A stretch of DNA of 64,000 nt, taken from JAGTJU01 sp038257535 (GTDB taxonomy: Bacteria > Myxococcota_A > Polyangia > Fen-1088). The position numbers and the translations under genes are program-made. The DNA lies in NCBI GenBank assembly GCA_038257535.1, contig JBBSJE010000004.1, positions 10,120 through 74,119 of the forward strand, in the 5' to 3' direction. Positions 8,928 through 18,342 of the stretch are shown here, in pieces (position 1 is the stretch's first letter; every line of letters begins with the position of its first letter). The notes below the pieces were generated by a model that saw only the letters and a program-made list of their open reading frames with translations, did not search any database and was not told the DNA's origin.

Positions 8928-9178
8928 TTGAGATCAGCATCGTCATCGTTGGGGAACTCCCCCATGACCAAGACGTCCTCCTGCTTTTGTGAGATCCGCA
9001 TGGCGGCCTCAGCCCATCCGGCGCGCGCAGGCCGGGGCGGTTTGCGCAGCACGAGCGCGTCTCCTTCAATCGCCATCTGCACATCACCCTCGAAATCCAT
9101 CTGAGATAGGATCGGTTTTGGCACAACAAACCCATATGAATTGCCGATTTGCCGGAGGCTCACGCGCAAAGTCTTCAT
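8921..9178 (-). CDS. MazE-like antitoxin, AbrB/SpoVT fold
   Basis: Antitoxin of 85 residues. The N-terminal swapped-hairpin AbrB/MazE DNA-binding domain is seen in LRQIGNSYGFVVPKPILSQM and the following acidic/basic beta strand. The C-terminal part is acidic and probably disordered (MGEFPNDDDADLKW at the end), as expected for the toxin-wrapping segment. It precedes and overlaps mazF. A strong promoter with an inverted repeat lies immediately upstream, consistent with autorepression by the MazE-MazF complex. No Shine-Dalgarno sequence precedes the ATG. Confidence 0.88.
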   Translation of the reverse strand: MKTLRVSLRQIGNSYGFVVPKPILSQMDFEGDVQMAIEGDALVLRKPPRPARAGWAEAAMRISQKQEDVLVMGEFPNDDDADLKW

Positions 9179-9216
9179 GTGACAACAATGTTATTCCGAA
9201 GAACGTCACAGGTCAA
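9178..9216 (-). promoter_or_regulatory. mazEF promoter with inverted-repeat operator
   Basis: On the minus strand: -35 TTGACC (9216-9211), a 17-bp spacer, and -10 TAACAT (9193-9188). An inverted repeat GTCACA/TGTGAC (arms 9178-9183 and 9205-9210) brackets the -10 box and touches the start codon, a good position for autorepression. The predicted transcription start (about 9181) lies only a few bases before the ATG, so the transcript would be leaderless or nearly so. Confidence 0.6.
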
Positions 9217-9275
9217 GCCGTTCAAAGAGCTGCGCAGAGCCCTGCGTGAGCCGCGCTCGCCAGATTTGCGCGTGG

Positions 9276-12200
9276 TTAGCGGTCAGGCGCGCCCACAAGC
9301 TTCGCCACCAGCGCGGGGCTCCCGTTAGGCGCATCGCCTGAATCGGCAGCGGCTTGCGCCACGGCGGTTCGCACAGCCTGTACATGCGCCTCGCTGAACA
9401 CCTTGGTGCAGTGGGCCCACGCGGCTTGCACACGTGAAGCCCCCGCCACCGCATCCGGCGCGTGGCTCGCCAATGCAATCAAGCCGCTCGCCACGTCTTC
9501 GTCGCTTGGCCACTGTGTTGGCGACACTTTGGCAGCCAGCGTTTCATCTCCCGCAGCGGCGCTTGCAAGGCACAAAAGCAGGCCCAAATTCTCCTCAGCG
9601 GCGGCGCTGCGTCCCGCTTCGCTGCTGTGCAGATCAGCCGCAACGCCGGCCGCTTCCAAGATGTCGCCTCGGTCCCAGTAGTACGGAACCAAACGCACCA
9701 ACGCAGGCGCAAACGTGGGATCCATGTCAGCCGAACGTAGGTAGGCATCAATGGCCGCCACCGGGTTGTTTAGCGACGCGCGCAACAACTCGCCCTCGCG
9801 GTAAAGCGCGTGTGCCCGCTCCCTAGGCTCGGAAAACACACGCGAGAGCCGATTCCAAAGCGTTGCCGCGGCGGCGTGATCGCCCAACAGCTCTTGCGCC
9901 AACGTGAGCCTTTGCAGCGCCGACAACAACGTGGGCTCAAGCCGAACCGCGTGTTGCAAATGCGCCCGTGCTTCGTGCGGCTTGCCCAAAGCGAGCAAAC
10001 ACGCCCCCATGCGCTCTGAAAGCGCGGCTCTGCGCCCTGCCGATTCCGCCGCTGGGTGTTCAAGCAACGGCTCTAGCAAGCCAACCACCGCCGCATGATC
10101 TTCGCGCATATAGGCAAACTGCGACAGCGCCTCGCGGGCCCCGCGGTGACCGGGATCCAATTGCAGCACCTTGTTGTAGCTGGCTTCCGCAAACGCCTCG
10201 TCGCCAAACATTTCAGCAAGCTCGGCTTGCCGATAAGCCAACAACACGGGCTCGATCACGGCTTCGGCGTCAGCCTTGGTGGCCAACGCTTCGTAAGCCC
10301 GGCGCGCTTCGGCCCAGTCGCGCAAGCTGTAGGACAGCTCGCCCAAAGCGGCCAAAGCTCCCGCATGATTCGAATCCGCGGCCAAGGCTTCACCAAGATC
10401 GGACAACGCCGATTCGGGATCTTTCTGTGCCACCGCAAACTGCGCCCGCTGCACAAGCCACTGGGCTCGCAAAGCGCCCGTGACCGGTTCAGCCAGAGCA
10501 CGCGCAAAGCGATCTTCCGAGGCGGCCGCATCCCCCTGTTCGATCGCAACCTGCGCCAGCTTCATCCACAAGCTTCCGCGCAGAAGTGGCGGCAAAAGCA
10601 CGGGGGCTTGCAGAAGCTCAAGCAGCTTCCCAGACGACGCCGTCCACGCGGCCACATCGGGAAGATCGTCGTAAAGCTGAGCCAGATGCGTGGCTGTTGC
10701 CTGGTCCAAGGGACCACGCTGCGCGATGCGCTCGAGCCACGACAACGGCCCCTTCCCTTGTGGCCCTTCCAGTTCGGCCAACGCCAAGTAGGCGTCTTTG
10801 TCCATGGCGCTCAGCGGGGAGGCATCCGCCTCGCGCGCCAATCGGCGGTTGGCCTCTTGAAGAACCGCCGCCACATCGCTGTCGTGTCCCACCTTCTTTG
10901 CGAGCTCAGCGCGCAAAGTTAGACCCGGCGGGGGCAGCTGCTCCAAAGCAGTGGCTTGCAAAACCGAATAGGCGGCCACATCGCCAGCCTCGCCTTCCAA
11001 ACGCGCGCGTGCACGTTCAACCACCAAAGCAGGCTCGTCGGCATCATTGCCCAAGCCGGAGGCAGGCGCCAAAGACGACAGCTCAACGGAATTTTGATCT
11101 GCCCCTGGGTCAAGCAAACCGGCGTCGCCCAAAACTTCATCGGCTTGTTGCCAGGCCCCCCGCGACAGCAGCAGGCGGCCCAAGGTTTCGGCGGCTTCCA
11201 CGAATGCGGGATCGGATTTGATAAGCTCCCGCAGCTGCGCCTCGGCGCCGGCTACGTCGCGTCCGGACCGCCACAACGCGCGGGCAATTTCCAAACGCAG
11301 CACCTTCGGATCCAAATCTTGATCTGTGGACACCTTCGAATCGGCACCCGTGACCAACGACAGCAGGCGCTCAAGCGTTTCGAGCAGTTCGTCAAAACGT
11401 GATTCGCGCCGACACAGTTCCACCAACCGCCGCAGCGTTTCGGTATCGTCAGCGGTGGTGGCCAACCGGCGGCGGTAAACCGCCAGCGCCTCTTCGGATC
11501 GGCCAGCGCGTTCGAGCGCCGCAGCCAATTCCGACTCCACCTCGCGGTGATTCGCGGCTTGTGGGTCAAGGTTGTCAACCCGCTTTTGCAAGGCTTTGAC
11601 CAAGGCCTCGCTCTCGCCCGCAGATTCCAGAACGTCAACAAGCAATGGCAGCTGCGCGCCGTTGGGCTCTTGCACCAACGCCAGCTCCAGATGCTTTTCG
11701 GCGTCACTGAGGCTTCCAGCCAAGCGATCCCAGCGCGACAAACGCAGATACGCGTCCGCCAGCTGGGCGGATGTCAGCGGCGACTGGGCATGCGGGCGCA
11801 GGGCCACTTCAATCAAGCGCCGCGACAGTGCCGCGCTTTCATCAAAACGACCTGCGTCCCAAGCGCGCGAAGCCAACCACAACAAAGCCAGCACGTGCTC
11901 CCCGTCAACCTCAAGCGCGTTGCCATATGCTTCGTCGGCCTCATGCAAGCGCTCTGGCTCTTGCGACAGCAAACCACCCAACCGGGCGTAGGCGTCGCGA
12001 CGTTCGATCAATTTTGTGGCGGCCGCATGCTGGGCCAAAGTCTCGATCAACGCTGTCGTATCGCCGGCCTGTTCATAAAGGCTTTCCAAAGCCCGCCAAG
12101 GCTCTGGACGTTGCGGATCCGCTTGCGCCGCAAGTTTCCACGCTTTCGTGGCGGCGTCCTTGTCGGCCGCTTGATCAAAGAGTTGCGCGGAACGAATCAC

Positions 12201-14714
12201 GAGATCGGCAAGCGCCGCGGCGGGAAGTTCGCCTGGCGGCAAACACAGGGCTGCATCAAATAGAATTTCTGCCGCGGCTTGGGTTTGGTTTTGCTGCAGC
12301 ACCAAGGCAGATAGGTTTTGTGCCAGCATCAGCAGCAAACCCGCGGATGGATTGCGCTCAAGACCGGCTCGATAGTCCTGCTCGGCTTCCGTCGCATGGC
12401 CTTGGGCCTCGTGCAAAAGCCCCTGCATATAGGCCACTTCCGCGTGCAGATCTTCCAGTTGTCCGGGTGGGGATTGGCGATAGCGGTCCAGGGCCACAAG
12501 CAGCGGTTCGGGAACCGCAAGCGTAGGTTCAGATTCAACCCGCGGCGCCTTGAGAACGTCTTGCGCCCAAGCCACAGCCGCACGCGCCCCCGCGGCCGTT
12601 CCCGTGGCGGCGGAGGCGGCCAAGGCGCGTGCCACAAACCCTTCATCGCCCGCGCGGGCCGCCACATCGCGTGCACGCCCCAGCACCGCGGCAAAGCCCG
12701 AGGGATCCACGATGCGCTCAAGCGCCCGCTCGAAGAACACCAGCACATCCGGCAGATCGTCGGTTTGCGCCTGGGCGGCCAATTCGTCGAGCGCGCCCAA
12801 ATGCGCCGGCGACGCGCGCAGAACGTCTTCCAAAGCGGTGCGGCCCCGGGCCCTATCGCCCAGCACACGCCCCAACAAACCCGCGCGCTCCACCTCAAGG
12901 TCAAAGCGTGCGCTGGGATCGTTGCTGGCGCCCTGCTGCGATCGGCACGCCAAGCTGGCCGTCAACAACAGTGCGGCCGCTTCTTCGCCACGGCCCAACC
13001 GCGCCAGCGCGCGCGCCCGGCGCTGGAGCCACGGCACCGACTGGGGGCTGCGTTCGATCGCGCGGGACCAATGCGCCTCAGCGGCAGCATCAACGCCCGC
13101 GGCTTCTTCACATTCGGCCAGCGCAGCCAAAGCTTGCGCTTCTTGCATGTAGTCGCCTTGCTGCGAAAAGCAAAGTACCGCACGTTCGAAGGCATTGCGG
13201 CCCGCATCGAACTTTTCCAGCGCCTTGCGGCTTTGTCCCAGGCCGAACCAGGCGTCCGCCAAGGTTTCGTCAAGCACCACCGACTCAGCGAAGCGCTCTG
13301 CCGCCCGCGCCGGCTGTTGCATCTGCTGCAAGAGCACCTGCCCGGCATCCATCAACAGCTTCGCCCGCGTGGTGGGGTCGGGCTCTTCCAGTTCACGCCG
13401 GCGCAACAGGTTGAGCCAATCGGCCCAGCGCTTTTGTTCGCCATACAATTGGCGAAGCACGTCCAAGGCTCGGGGATGCGCCGGGCGGGTGGCGCGCACG
13501 CTTTCAAGCAAGCCCATGGCTCGATCGACCTGGCTTGCTTTCAAATACATTTCGGCTGCAGCGGTCAAAGCGGCCGCCGCCTCCATCGACGGCAAAGGCT
13601 CGCTGGCTTTTGCCAATCGTTCGTAAAGCTCCGCCGCCTGCAGCGATTGTCCCCGTTCAGCGGCCGCAACGGCACGGGCCAACAAGGCGGGCCCAAATCC
13701 TGGGTTGCGGGCCAACTGCGCGCTGGCGAGCTCTTCGGCTTCGCTCAGCGTGGACCGAGAGGCAGACAACAGCTGCAACAGACGCGTTGCTACGAAGGTG
13801 TTGTTGGAATGCAAGGTGGCGGCGCGGCGGTACAGCGTTAATGCCGCACGAACATCGCCTGACGCCAAAACTGCTTCGGCATCCGCAAACAAGCTGCGCC
13901 CCTCTTCGTAAGCTGAACGTCCACCGCTGCGGGTGCCGCTGCCGCCAAATGCGAATTCCTCTAGCTCATCGTCTTTGACGCTTTTGGCGGGCCGGTACTT
14001 TAACAACAAGCGTTCGCCCGCATGCCCCACCGGCAAAAGCGACAACTCACGCCGGGACGGGATGCGCCATCCGCGCGCGGGAAACACGTCGAACAAGGCC
14101 ATCGCCAGGGGATCAAAAACAATTTCAGTGGGGCCCTGGAGGTTCACCGTAGGCCGCTGGCCCGCAGACGTGGGTGAAGCAAACGCCGCCCCACACACAG
14201 CCCGCAGCAAAGCGGTCACAACCTGTGGTGCCGCCAAAGGCACAAACCCATGGAGCCGCAGGTCGTAACAGGCCAGGCGCAAAGTATCCCCGCCCACCAC
14301 GCGAACGTATCCAGAGGCGGTCAGCTCCGCAGCGTGGCCCCCCACCCGCACGCGCGCGCCCAGAACGAAGCCATCGGGACCAAGCTCAACAATGGGACGG
14401 TCCAAACCGTGCGCCGCCAAAGCCGCGTTTTGCAGCAGCTGAACAATGTCTTCCGCCCCCAGCGACAGCGTGGCTTCTGAAAGCACGCAGCGACGATGGC
14501 GAAACCGCCCGGCGCCCCCGGAAAGGTCAAAGGGAAAGCGCAAATCGGGAACGTTCATGCTGAGGTGATCGATGCGTCCCAACACAGACAGCGAAAGCCC
14601 CTCAAGCACCAAACTGCCCTGCCCGCCCTCAATGCTGATCACGAGTGGAAGCGTTGGCCGCGAGCGGCCAGCCGCAGGGGAAACAGCGCCGCTGGCCTCA
14701 AGCGCCTGATTCAC
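9276..14714 (-). CDS. Giant tetratricopeptide-repeat protein
   Basis: Protein of 1812 residues dominated by helical TPR-type repeats from about residue 265 to the end. They are recognisable as repeated A-x2-A-W/Y-x-G-x2-L and L-x-P-x4-A-L patterns (for example LADAWFGLGQSRKALEKFDAGR). The first 230 residues are different: a beta-rich, hydrophobic segment without a clear signal peptide, which may be a DUF2993/AsmA-like lipid-binding fold (weak inference). The GTG start overlaps the stop of the upstream membrane protein gene (GTGA). It is third in a unit with a PpiD-like chaperone and a membrane protein, suggesting an envelope-linked scaffold. Enzymatic motifs were not seen. Confidence 0.8.
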   Translation of the reverse strand: MNQALEASGAVSPAAGRSRPTLPLVISIEGGQGSLVLEGLSLSVLGRIDHLSMNVPDLRFPFDLSGGAGRFRHRRCVLSEATLSLGAEDIVQLLQNAALAAHGLDRPIVELGPDGFVLGARVRVGGHAAELTASGYVRVVGGDTLRLACYDLRLHGFVPLAAPQVVTALLRAVCGAAFASPTSAGQRPTVNLQGPTEIVFDPLAMALFDVFPARGWRIPSRRELSLLPVGHAGERLLLKYRPAKSVKDDELEEFAFGGSGTRSGGRSAYEEGRSLFADAEAVLASGDVRAALTLYRRAATLHSNNTFVATRLLQLLSASRSTLSEAEELASAQLARNPGFGPALLARAVAAAERGQSLQAAELYERLAKASEPLPSMEAAAALTAAAEMYLKASQVDRAMGLLESVRATRPAHPRALDVLRQLYGEQKRWADWLNLLRRRELEEPDPTTRAKLLMDAGQVLLQQMQQPARAAERFAESVVLDETLADAWFGLGQSRKALEKFDAGRNAFERAVLCFSQQGDYMQEAQALAALAECEEAAGVDAAAEAHWSRAIERSPQSVPWLQRRARALARLGRGEEAAALLLTASLACRSQQGASNDPSARFDLEVERAGLLGRVLGDRARGRTALEDVLRASPAHLGALDELAAQAQTDDLPDVLVFFERALERIVDPSGFAAVLGRARDVAARAGDEGFVARALAASAATGTAAGARAAVAWAQDVLKAPRVESEPTLAVPEPLLVALDRYRQSPPGQLEDLHAEVAYMQGLLHEAQGHATEAEQDYRAGLERNPSAGLLLMLAQNLSALVLQQNQTQAAAEILFDAALCLPPGELPAAALADLVIRSAQLFDQAADKDAATKAWKLAAQADPQRPEPWRALESLYEQAGDTTALIETLAQHAAATKLIERRDAYARLGGLLSQEPERLHEADEAYGNALEVDGEHVLALLWLASRAWDAGRFDESAALSRRLIEVALRPHAQSPLTSAQLADAYLRLSRWDRLAGSLSDAEKHLELALVQEPNGAQLPLLVDVLESAGESEALVKALQKRVDNLDPQAANHREVESELAAALERAGRSEEALAVYRRRLATTADDTETLRRLVELCRRESRFDELLETLERLLSLVTGADSKVSTDQDLDPKVLRLEIARALWRSGRDVAGAEAQLRELIKSDPAFVEAAETLGRLLLSRGAWQQADEVLGDAGLLDPGADQNSVELSSLAPASGLGNDADEPALVVERARARLEGEAGDVAAYSVLQATALEQLPPPGLTLRAELAKKVGHDSDVAAVLQEANRRLAREADASPLSAMDKDAYLALAELEGPQGKGPLSWLERIAQRGPLDQATATHLAQLYDDLPDVAAWTASSGKLLELLQAPVLLPPLLRGSLWMKLAQVAIEQGDAAASEDRFARALAEPVTGALRAQWLVQRAQFAVAQKDPESALSDLGEALAADSNHAGALAALGELSYSLRDWAEARRAYEALATKADAEAVIEPVLLAYRQAELAEMFGDEAFAEASYNKVLQLDPGHRGAREALSQFAYMREDHAAVVGLLEPLLEHPAAESAGRRAALSERMGACLLALGKPHEARAHLQHAVRLEPTLLSALQRLTLAQELLGDHAAAATLWNRLSRVFSEPRERAHALYREGELLRASLNNPVAAIDAYLRSADMDPTFAPALVRLVPYYWDRGDILEAAGVAADLHSSEAGRSAAAEENLGLLLCLASAAAGDETLAAKVSPTQWPSDEDVASGLIALASHAPDAVAGASRVQAAWAHCTKVFSEAHVQAVRTAVAQAAADSGDAPNGSPALVAKLVGAPDR

Positions 14715-15346
14715 GTCGCACCGCCTTCGTTTGGCTTGGCTCCGTAAAAGTCGCGCCCCCGACGGCCGGCAAAAAACACCAAAATGAGCCCCGAAAACGC
14801 CAATCCAAACACCCCTGTCATCACAGGCAGCGCCACCGACAGCGCGCGCAAAGCCGGCAAAAGCACGTCCGCCACGGGCGACGCACCGTCACCCGCAGCA
14901 ACTTGCGCCACCACATCGGGCGCCACCCGCATGATCTCGGGCCGTAGCACGGTCAAACCAAACACCGTGTTGACCACGTGATAAACAACGCCCACCCAGG
15001 CCGACAACAAACCCAACCAGCGCCCGTTGGGATCTAGCGAGAACACCGCAGCGGCCACGTAAAGCAGAAACAGTGCCACCACAACCTGCAGGCCCGCGTG
15101 CAGGCGAACAAGGCCCGCGTGACGTTCCCGCACAGCTTGAGAAGCCAGTTCAACGGTTTTGGCTGCGGCGTCTTCCGCCGAAACCACAAGCGCCGTTCGC
15201 GTGGTTGACGTGGGCTGGTCGTCGGAAAACACGAACAGCCCCGTTAACCCTAGACGGGCTGCGGAAATCAACATGATCGCCGCAACCAGGACCAACCAAG
15301 CGGGTCGGTGCTGGGGCGCCCTGGTCATGGGGCCGTCCGCACCCAT
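14711..15346 (-). CDS. Four-helix membrane protein, unknown function
   Basis: Integral membrane protein of about 211 residues with four hydrophobic segments. One is near the N-terminus (WLVLVAAIMLISAARLGLTG). Two are in the middle (VVVALFLLYVAAAVF and LGLLSAWVGVVYHVVNTVF). One is near the C-terminus, followed by a basic tail (FFAGRRGRDFYGAKP). The frame begins with TTG at 15349 directly followed by ATG at 15346; a further ATG at 15328 would also leave all helices intact. It is squeezed between the PpiD-like gene (stop at 15350) and the giant TPR gene (4-bp overlap), so the three are almost certainly co-transcribed. I do not recognise the family. Confidence 0.7.
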   Translation of the reverse strand: MGADGPMTRAPQHRPAWLVLVAAIMLISAARLGLTGLFVFSDDQPTSTTRTALVVSAEDAAAKTVELASQAVRERHAGLVRLHAGLQVVVALFLLYVAAAVFSLDPNGRWLGLLSAWVGVVYHVVNTVFGLTVLRPEIMRVAPDVVAQVAAGDGASPVADVLLPALRALSVALPVMTGVFGLAFSGLILVFFAGRRGRDFYGAKPNEGGAT

Positions 15347-15349
15347 CAA

Positions 15350-17002
15350 TCAGATTCCGAACGGCGAAACGGGTGTGCAGGGCTTGTATGGGATCAGGCC
15401 CTTGTTGCCATCGGGGTAAACAAGAATCTCCTCGTTCACCTCGATGCGGTTGCTTTCGTCGATCTTGCGGCACTGCTTGTGCGCCCACTCGTTGATCACT
15501 TGATAGCCTTTGACGGCACCCGCCATTTGCATTTCACCCTCTTTGGCCTTGTCGAACTCTGCCTGATCGGGGTCTTTGCGTTCTTTGAGGTAAACAACGA
15601 CGTAGGCGCCGGCCACATCCACAGGACCATGGAATGGCTGCTCTTTGTTCAGCGTCCACACCGCTTTCGACAGCTCGGCCGATCGGCCAATGCCCTCAAC
15701 GTTGATGCCGTCGCGCGAGAACAGACCCGTTTCTTCCGCCCGCGGCGTTTGCCCTGCGGCCGCGCCCGAGGCAGGCAACTCGCCCGTGGACGGAAACACA
15801 TCCTTTAATGATTTCTCTGATCCCGGGGCCACCGCTTGCTTGGCCTTGGTTAGCGCGGCCTCTGCCGCTGCCTGCGCCTTGGCCTGCGCTTGCGTGCGCC
15901 GCAAGGCTTCTTCAGCCAACTCAAGCCGAACCTGGTCAAACGCCAGATCGCCTTCGCGGGTGGCAAGAACCTTCACCAAGTACGCCGCGCCCTCGCCCAG
16001 CTCTGGCCCCACAAGGGCGCCATCCTCAGCGGCCATCACTTTGGTTGAAAGCGCCTCGCCCAAGTTCGCAGCGCCCTCACGCCGCCACGCGGCCGGTGCA
16101 AAGCTGGCACCCGACTTCGGATCGTTGGTCAACCGCTTGGCAGCCATTGCCAGAGGCTGCTTGTCAGCTGCTGTGGCGAGCGGCTGCAGCTTCGCAACAG
16201 CTGCGGCTTTGTCGGCCTCGGTGGCTTCGCTGGTCAGCTCAACCCGCACAACCTCAAGCTTGCGTTCCTTGGGCAATTTTGAGAACCGGAACGCTTTGTC
16301 TTTTTCGTAGCTGGCTTTAAGCGCCTCTTCGTTGGCCGTCGCATAAGCCGCAATCTCTTCCTCGGTGGGAATGACTTCAGCTTCGTATCGGCTGACGGGG
16401 AAACGCAGATACTCCAAGTTTACCTGAGTGTTGCGGTGCTCCCATTCGGCCTTCACCTCGGCGGGCGAAACCGCCACGCCCTCTTTCAAGAAGTTGCGCA
16501 CACGCTCGGCTTGCAGCTCGCGCTGCTGCATTTGCAGAAAGCTGGCTGGCGTAAAGCCGTAGTAGCGCACAAAGCGCGTAAAGTCGTCATAGTTGAAGCC
16601 TGCTTCGCCCGAGAACTGCTTGGCGCCACCAAACAAGAGAAACTTGCCTTGGGCGACAAAGTCTTCGGCCTCTTCGACGCTTACCGACAGCCCCAGCTGG
16701 TTTGCCTTCTGCGCGAAGACCTCTCGATCGATCAAACGATCAAGAACCACCTCGCGAACGCGGTTGCGCTTGGCTTGGTCCAATTCAAAGCGATCCCCGC
16801 CGGCCAACAAAAACGCCTGCCGGTACTCCTGCGCGGTCACCTCTTTGCCCCCCACCTTCACCGCGTATTCGGCCGTGTTGCCGGGGCCCCCAAAGCCACC
16901 CACGGACTGAGGTCCGAAGCTCACGACGAAAACAACAATGATGATGGCGAACAGCAAATAGATGAGCAGGCTTCGGGAATGTTTCCGCATCTGCTCGAGC
17001 AT
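15350..17002 (-). CDS. PpiD/SurA-type periplasmic folding chaperone
   Basis: Protein of 550 residues with one N-terminal membrane anchor (residues about 12-30, after a basic RKHSR) and a periplasmic body. The SurA_N-like chaperone region follows, with YAVKVGGKEVTAQEYRQAF and VREVVLDRLIDREVFAQKA. A parvulin-like segment is in the second half (ALVGPELGEGAAYLVKV), and an Ala/Lys-rich coiled region leads to the C-terminus. Family role: PpiD-type anchored chaperones help exported proteins fold as they leave SecYEG. Parvulin motifs are weak, so isomerase activity is doubtful. First gene of the unit that continues into the membrane protein and the giant TPR protein. Confidence 0.8.
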   Translation of the reverse strand: MLEQMRKHSRSLLIYLLFAIIIVVFVVSFGPQSVGGFGGPGNTAEYAVKVGGKEVTAQEYRQAFLLAGGDRFELDQAKRNRVREVVLDRLIDREVFAQKANQLGLSVSVEEAEDFVAQGKFLLFGGAKQFSGEAGFNYDDFTRFVRYYGFTPASFLQMQQRELQAERVRNFLKEGVAVSPAEVKAEWEHRNTQVNLEYLRFPVSRYEAEVIPTEEEIAAYATANEEALKASYEKDKAFRFSKLPKERKLEVVRVELTSEATEADKAAAVAKLQPLATAADKQPLAMAAKRLTNDPKSGASFAPAAWRREGAANLGEALSTKVMAAEDGALVGPELGEGAAYLVKVLATREGDLAFDQVRLELAEEALRRTQAQAKAQAAAEAALTKAKQAVAPGSEKSLKDVFPSTGELPASGAAAGQTPRAEETGLFSRDGINVEGIGRSAELSKAVWTLNKEQPFHGPVDVAGAYVVVYLKERKDPDQAEFDKAKEGEMQMAGAVKGYQVINEWAHKQCRKIDESNRIEVNEEILVYPDGNKGLIPYKPCTPVSPFGI

Positions 17003-17280
17003 GTGGGTCTCTTGCCTCCAGTGGGTGTTGGGGGCGCGACTCTACCAGCTGCAATTCCCGCCGTCATCCCGCTTGGTTGCTTTGCGGCAGATTGCCTATG
17101 GCCAAGCCCTCCGCCATTCCCGACGCCCCATTGCCGCAACAGGTCAGGCGCGCGAAAACAGTGGCTCAGGAACCTTTGCGCGGATGAGGCCGTGTGATAA
17201 GAGAGGGCCTTGCTGGCGGGGCTGACTTTTCAGTGGTCATTGCCCCGGATGGCGCCCAGACTTCCCACCGGAAATAAACC

Positions 17281-18315
17281 ATGCTGCTTGACTGGGTCTA
17301 CGGGCTCTTCTCCAACGACCTTGCCATTGACCTTGGCACTGCCAACACCCTTACGTACGTCCGAGGCAAGGGCATCGTCTCGAACGAGCCGTCTGTGGTG
17401 GCGGTTCAGCGCAACGGCAACGGAACAAAAAAGGTGCTGGCCGTAGGGCGAAGCGCCAAAGAGATGCTGGGACGCACCCCGGGCAACATCACGGCCGTAC
17501 GTCCCATGAAGGACGGCGTGATTGCCGATTTCGAGGTTACGGAAGCGATGCTGCGTTACTTCATCACGCGCGTTCACAACCGGCAAACCTTGGTAAAGCC
17601 CCGCATCGCCGTGGGCGTGCCTTCGGGCATCACCGAAGTGGAAAAGCGAGCCGTGCGCGATTCGGCATTGGCCGCGGGCGCCCGTGAAGTGCATTTGATC
17701 GAAGAGCCCATGGCGGCGGCCATCGGGGCCGGGCTGCCGGTCACCGAGCCTTCGGGCAACATGGTTGTGGACATTGGCGGCGGCACCACCGAGGTGGCCG
17801 TGATTTCTCTTTCGGGCATCGTCACCTCACGATCGATCCGGGTGGGTGGCGACAAGATGGACGAAGCCATCGTGGCCTACATCAAGCGCAAGTACAACAT
17901 GCTGGTGGGCGAGCGCACGGCCGAGCTCGTGAAGAAGAGAATTGGCAACGCAGCGGCATTTGGCGACGTGGAATCCATGGACATCAAAGGCCGCGATTTG
18001 GTGGCGGGCGTTCCCAAAACGCTGGTTGTGAGCAGCGACGAGATCCGCGAAGCGTTGGCTGAACCGGTGATGTCGATTCTTGAAGCGGTGCGCTCGGTGC
18101 TGGAACGCACCCCGCCCGAGTTGGCCGCCGACATTGTTGACCGCGGCATCGTGTTGACCGGCGGCGGGTCGCAGCTGCGCAATCTAGATTTGTTGTTGCG
18201 AGAATCCACCGGCCTGCCCGTGATGGTATGCGATTCGCCCGAATGCGCTGTGGTGCTTGGCACCGGCAAAGCGCTCGATGAGTTGGACCTGTTGCGGGAG
18301 ATTTCCCTGCAATAG
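17281..18315 (+). CDS. mreB: Rod shape-determining protein MreB
   Basis: Bacterial actin homologue of 344 residues, normal length. The N-terminal amphipathic start is followed by phosphate-1 loop residues in NDLAIDLGTANTLTYV. A phosphate-2 motif is seen in VVDIGGGTTEVAVIS and an adenosine motif in GIVLTGGGSQL. The central block RPMKDGVIADFEVTEAML is typical of MreB. It polymerises on the inner membrane and positions the elongasome (RodA-PBP2-MreCD). First gene of the complete mreBCD-mrdA-rodA operon. The 278 bases upstream (17003-17280) separate it from the divergent ppiD-like gene and must hold both promoters, but I could not pick out convincing hexamers. Confidence 0.97.
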   Translation: MLLDWVYGLFSNDLAIDLGTANTLTYVRGKGIVSNEPSVVAVQRNGNGTKKVLAVGRSAKEMLGRTPGNITAVRPMKDGVIADFEVTEAMLRYFITRVHNRQTLVKPRIAVGVPSGITEVEKRAVRDSALAAGAREVHLIEEPMAAAIGAGLPVTEPSGNMVVDIGGGTTEVAVISLSGIVTSRSIRVGGDKMDEAIVAYIKRKYNMLVGERTAELVKKRIGNAAAFGDVESMDIKGRDLVAGVPKTLVVSSDEIREALAEPVMSILEAVRSVLERTPPELAADIVDRGIVLTGGGSQLRNLDLLLRESTGLPVMVCDSPECAVVLGTGKALDELDLLREISLQ

Positions 18316-18342
18316 GGACCACCGTCCGCGCTCTCATTTGCG

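Noticed and set aside
12318..13841. 507-codon open frame on the plus strand opposite the giant TPR gene
   Set aside because: GC-rich antisense frame with Arg/His/Gln-rich composition and no motifs. The minus-strand TPR periodicity is convincing.
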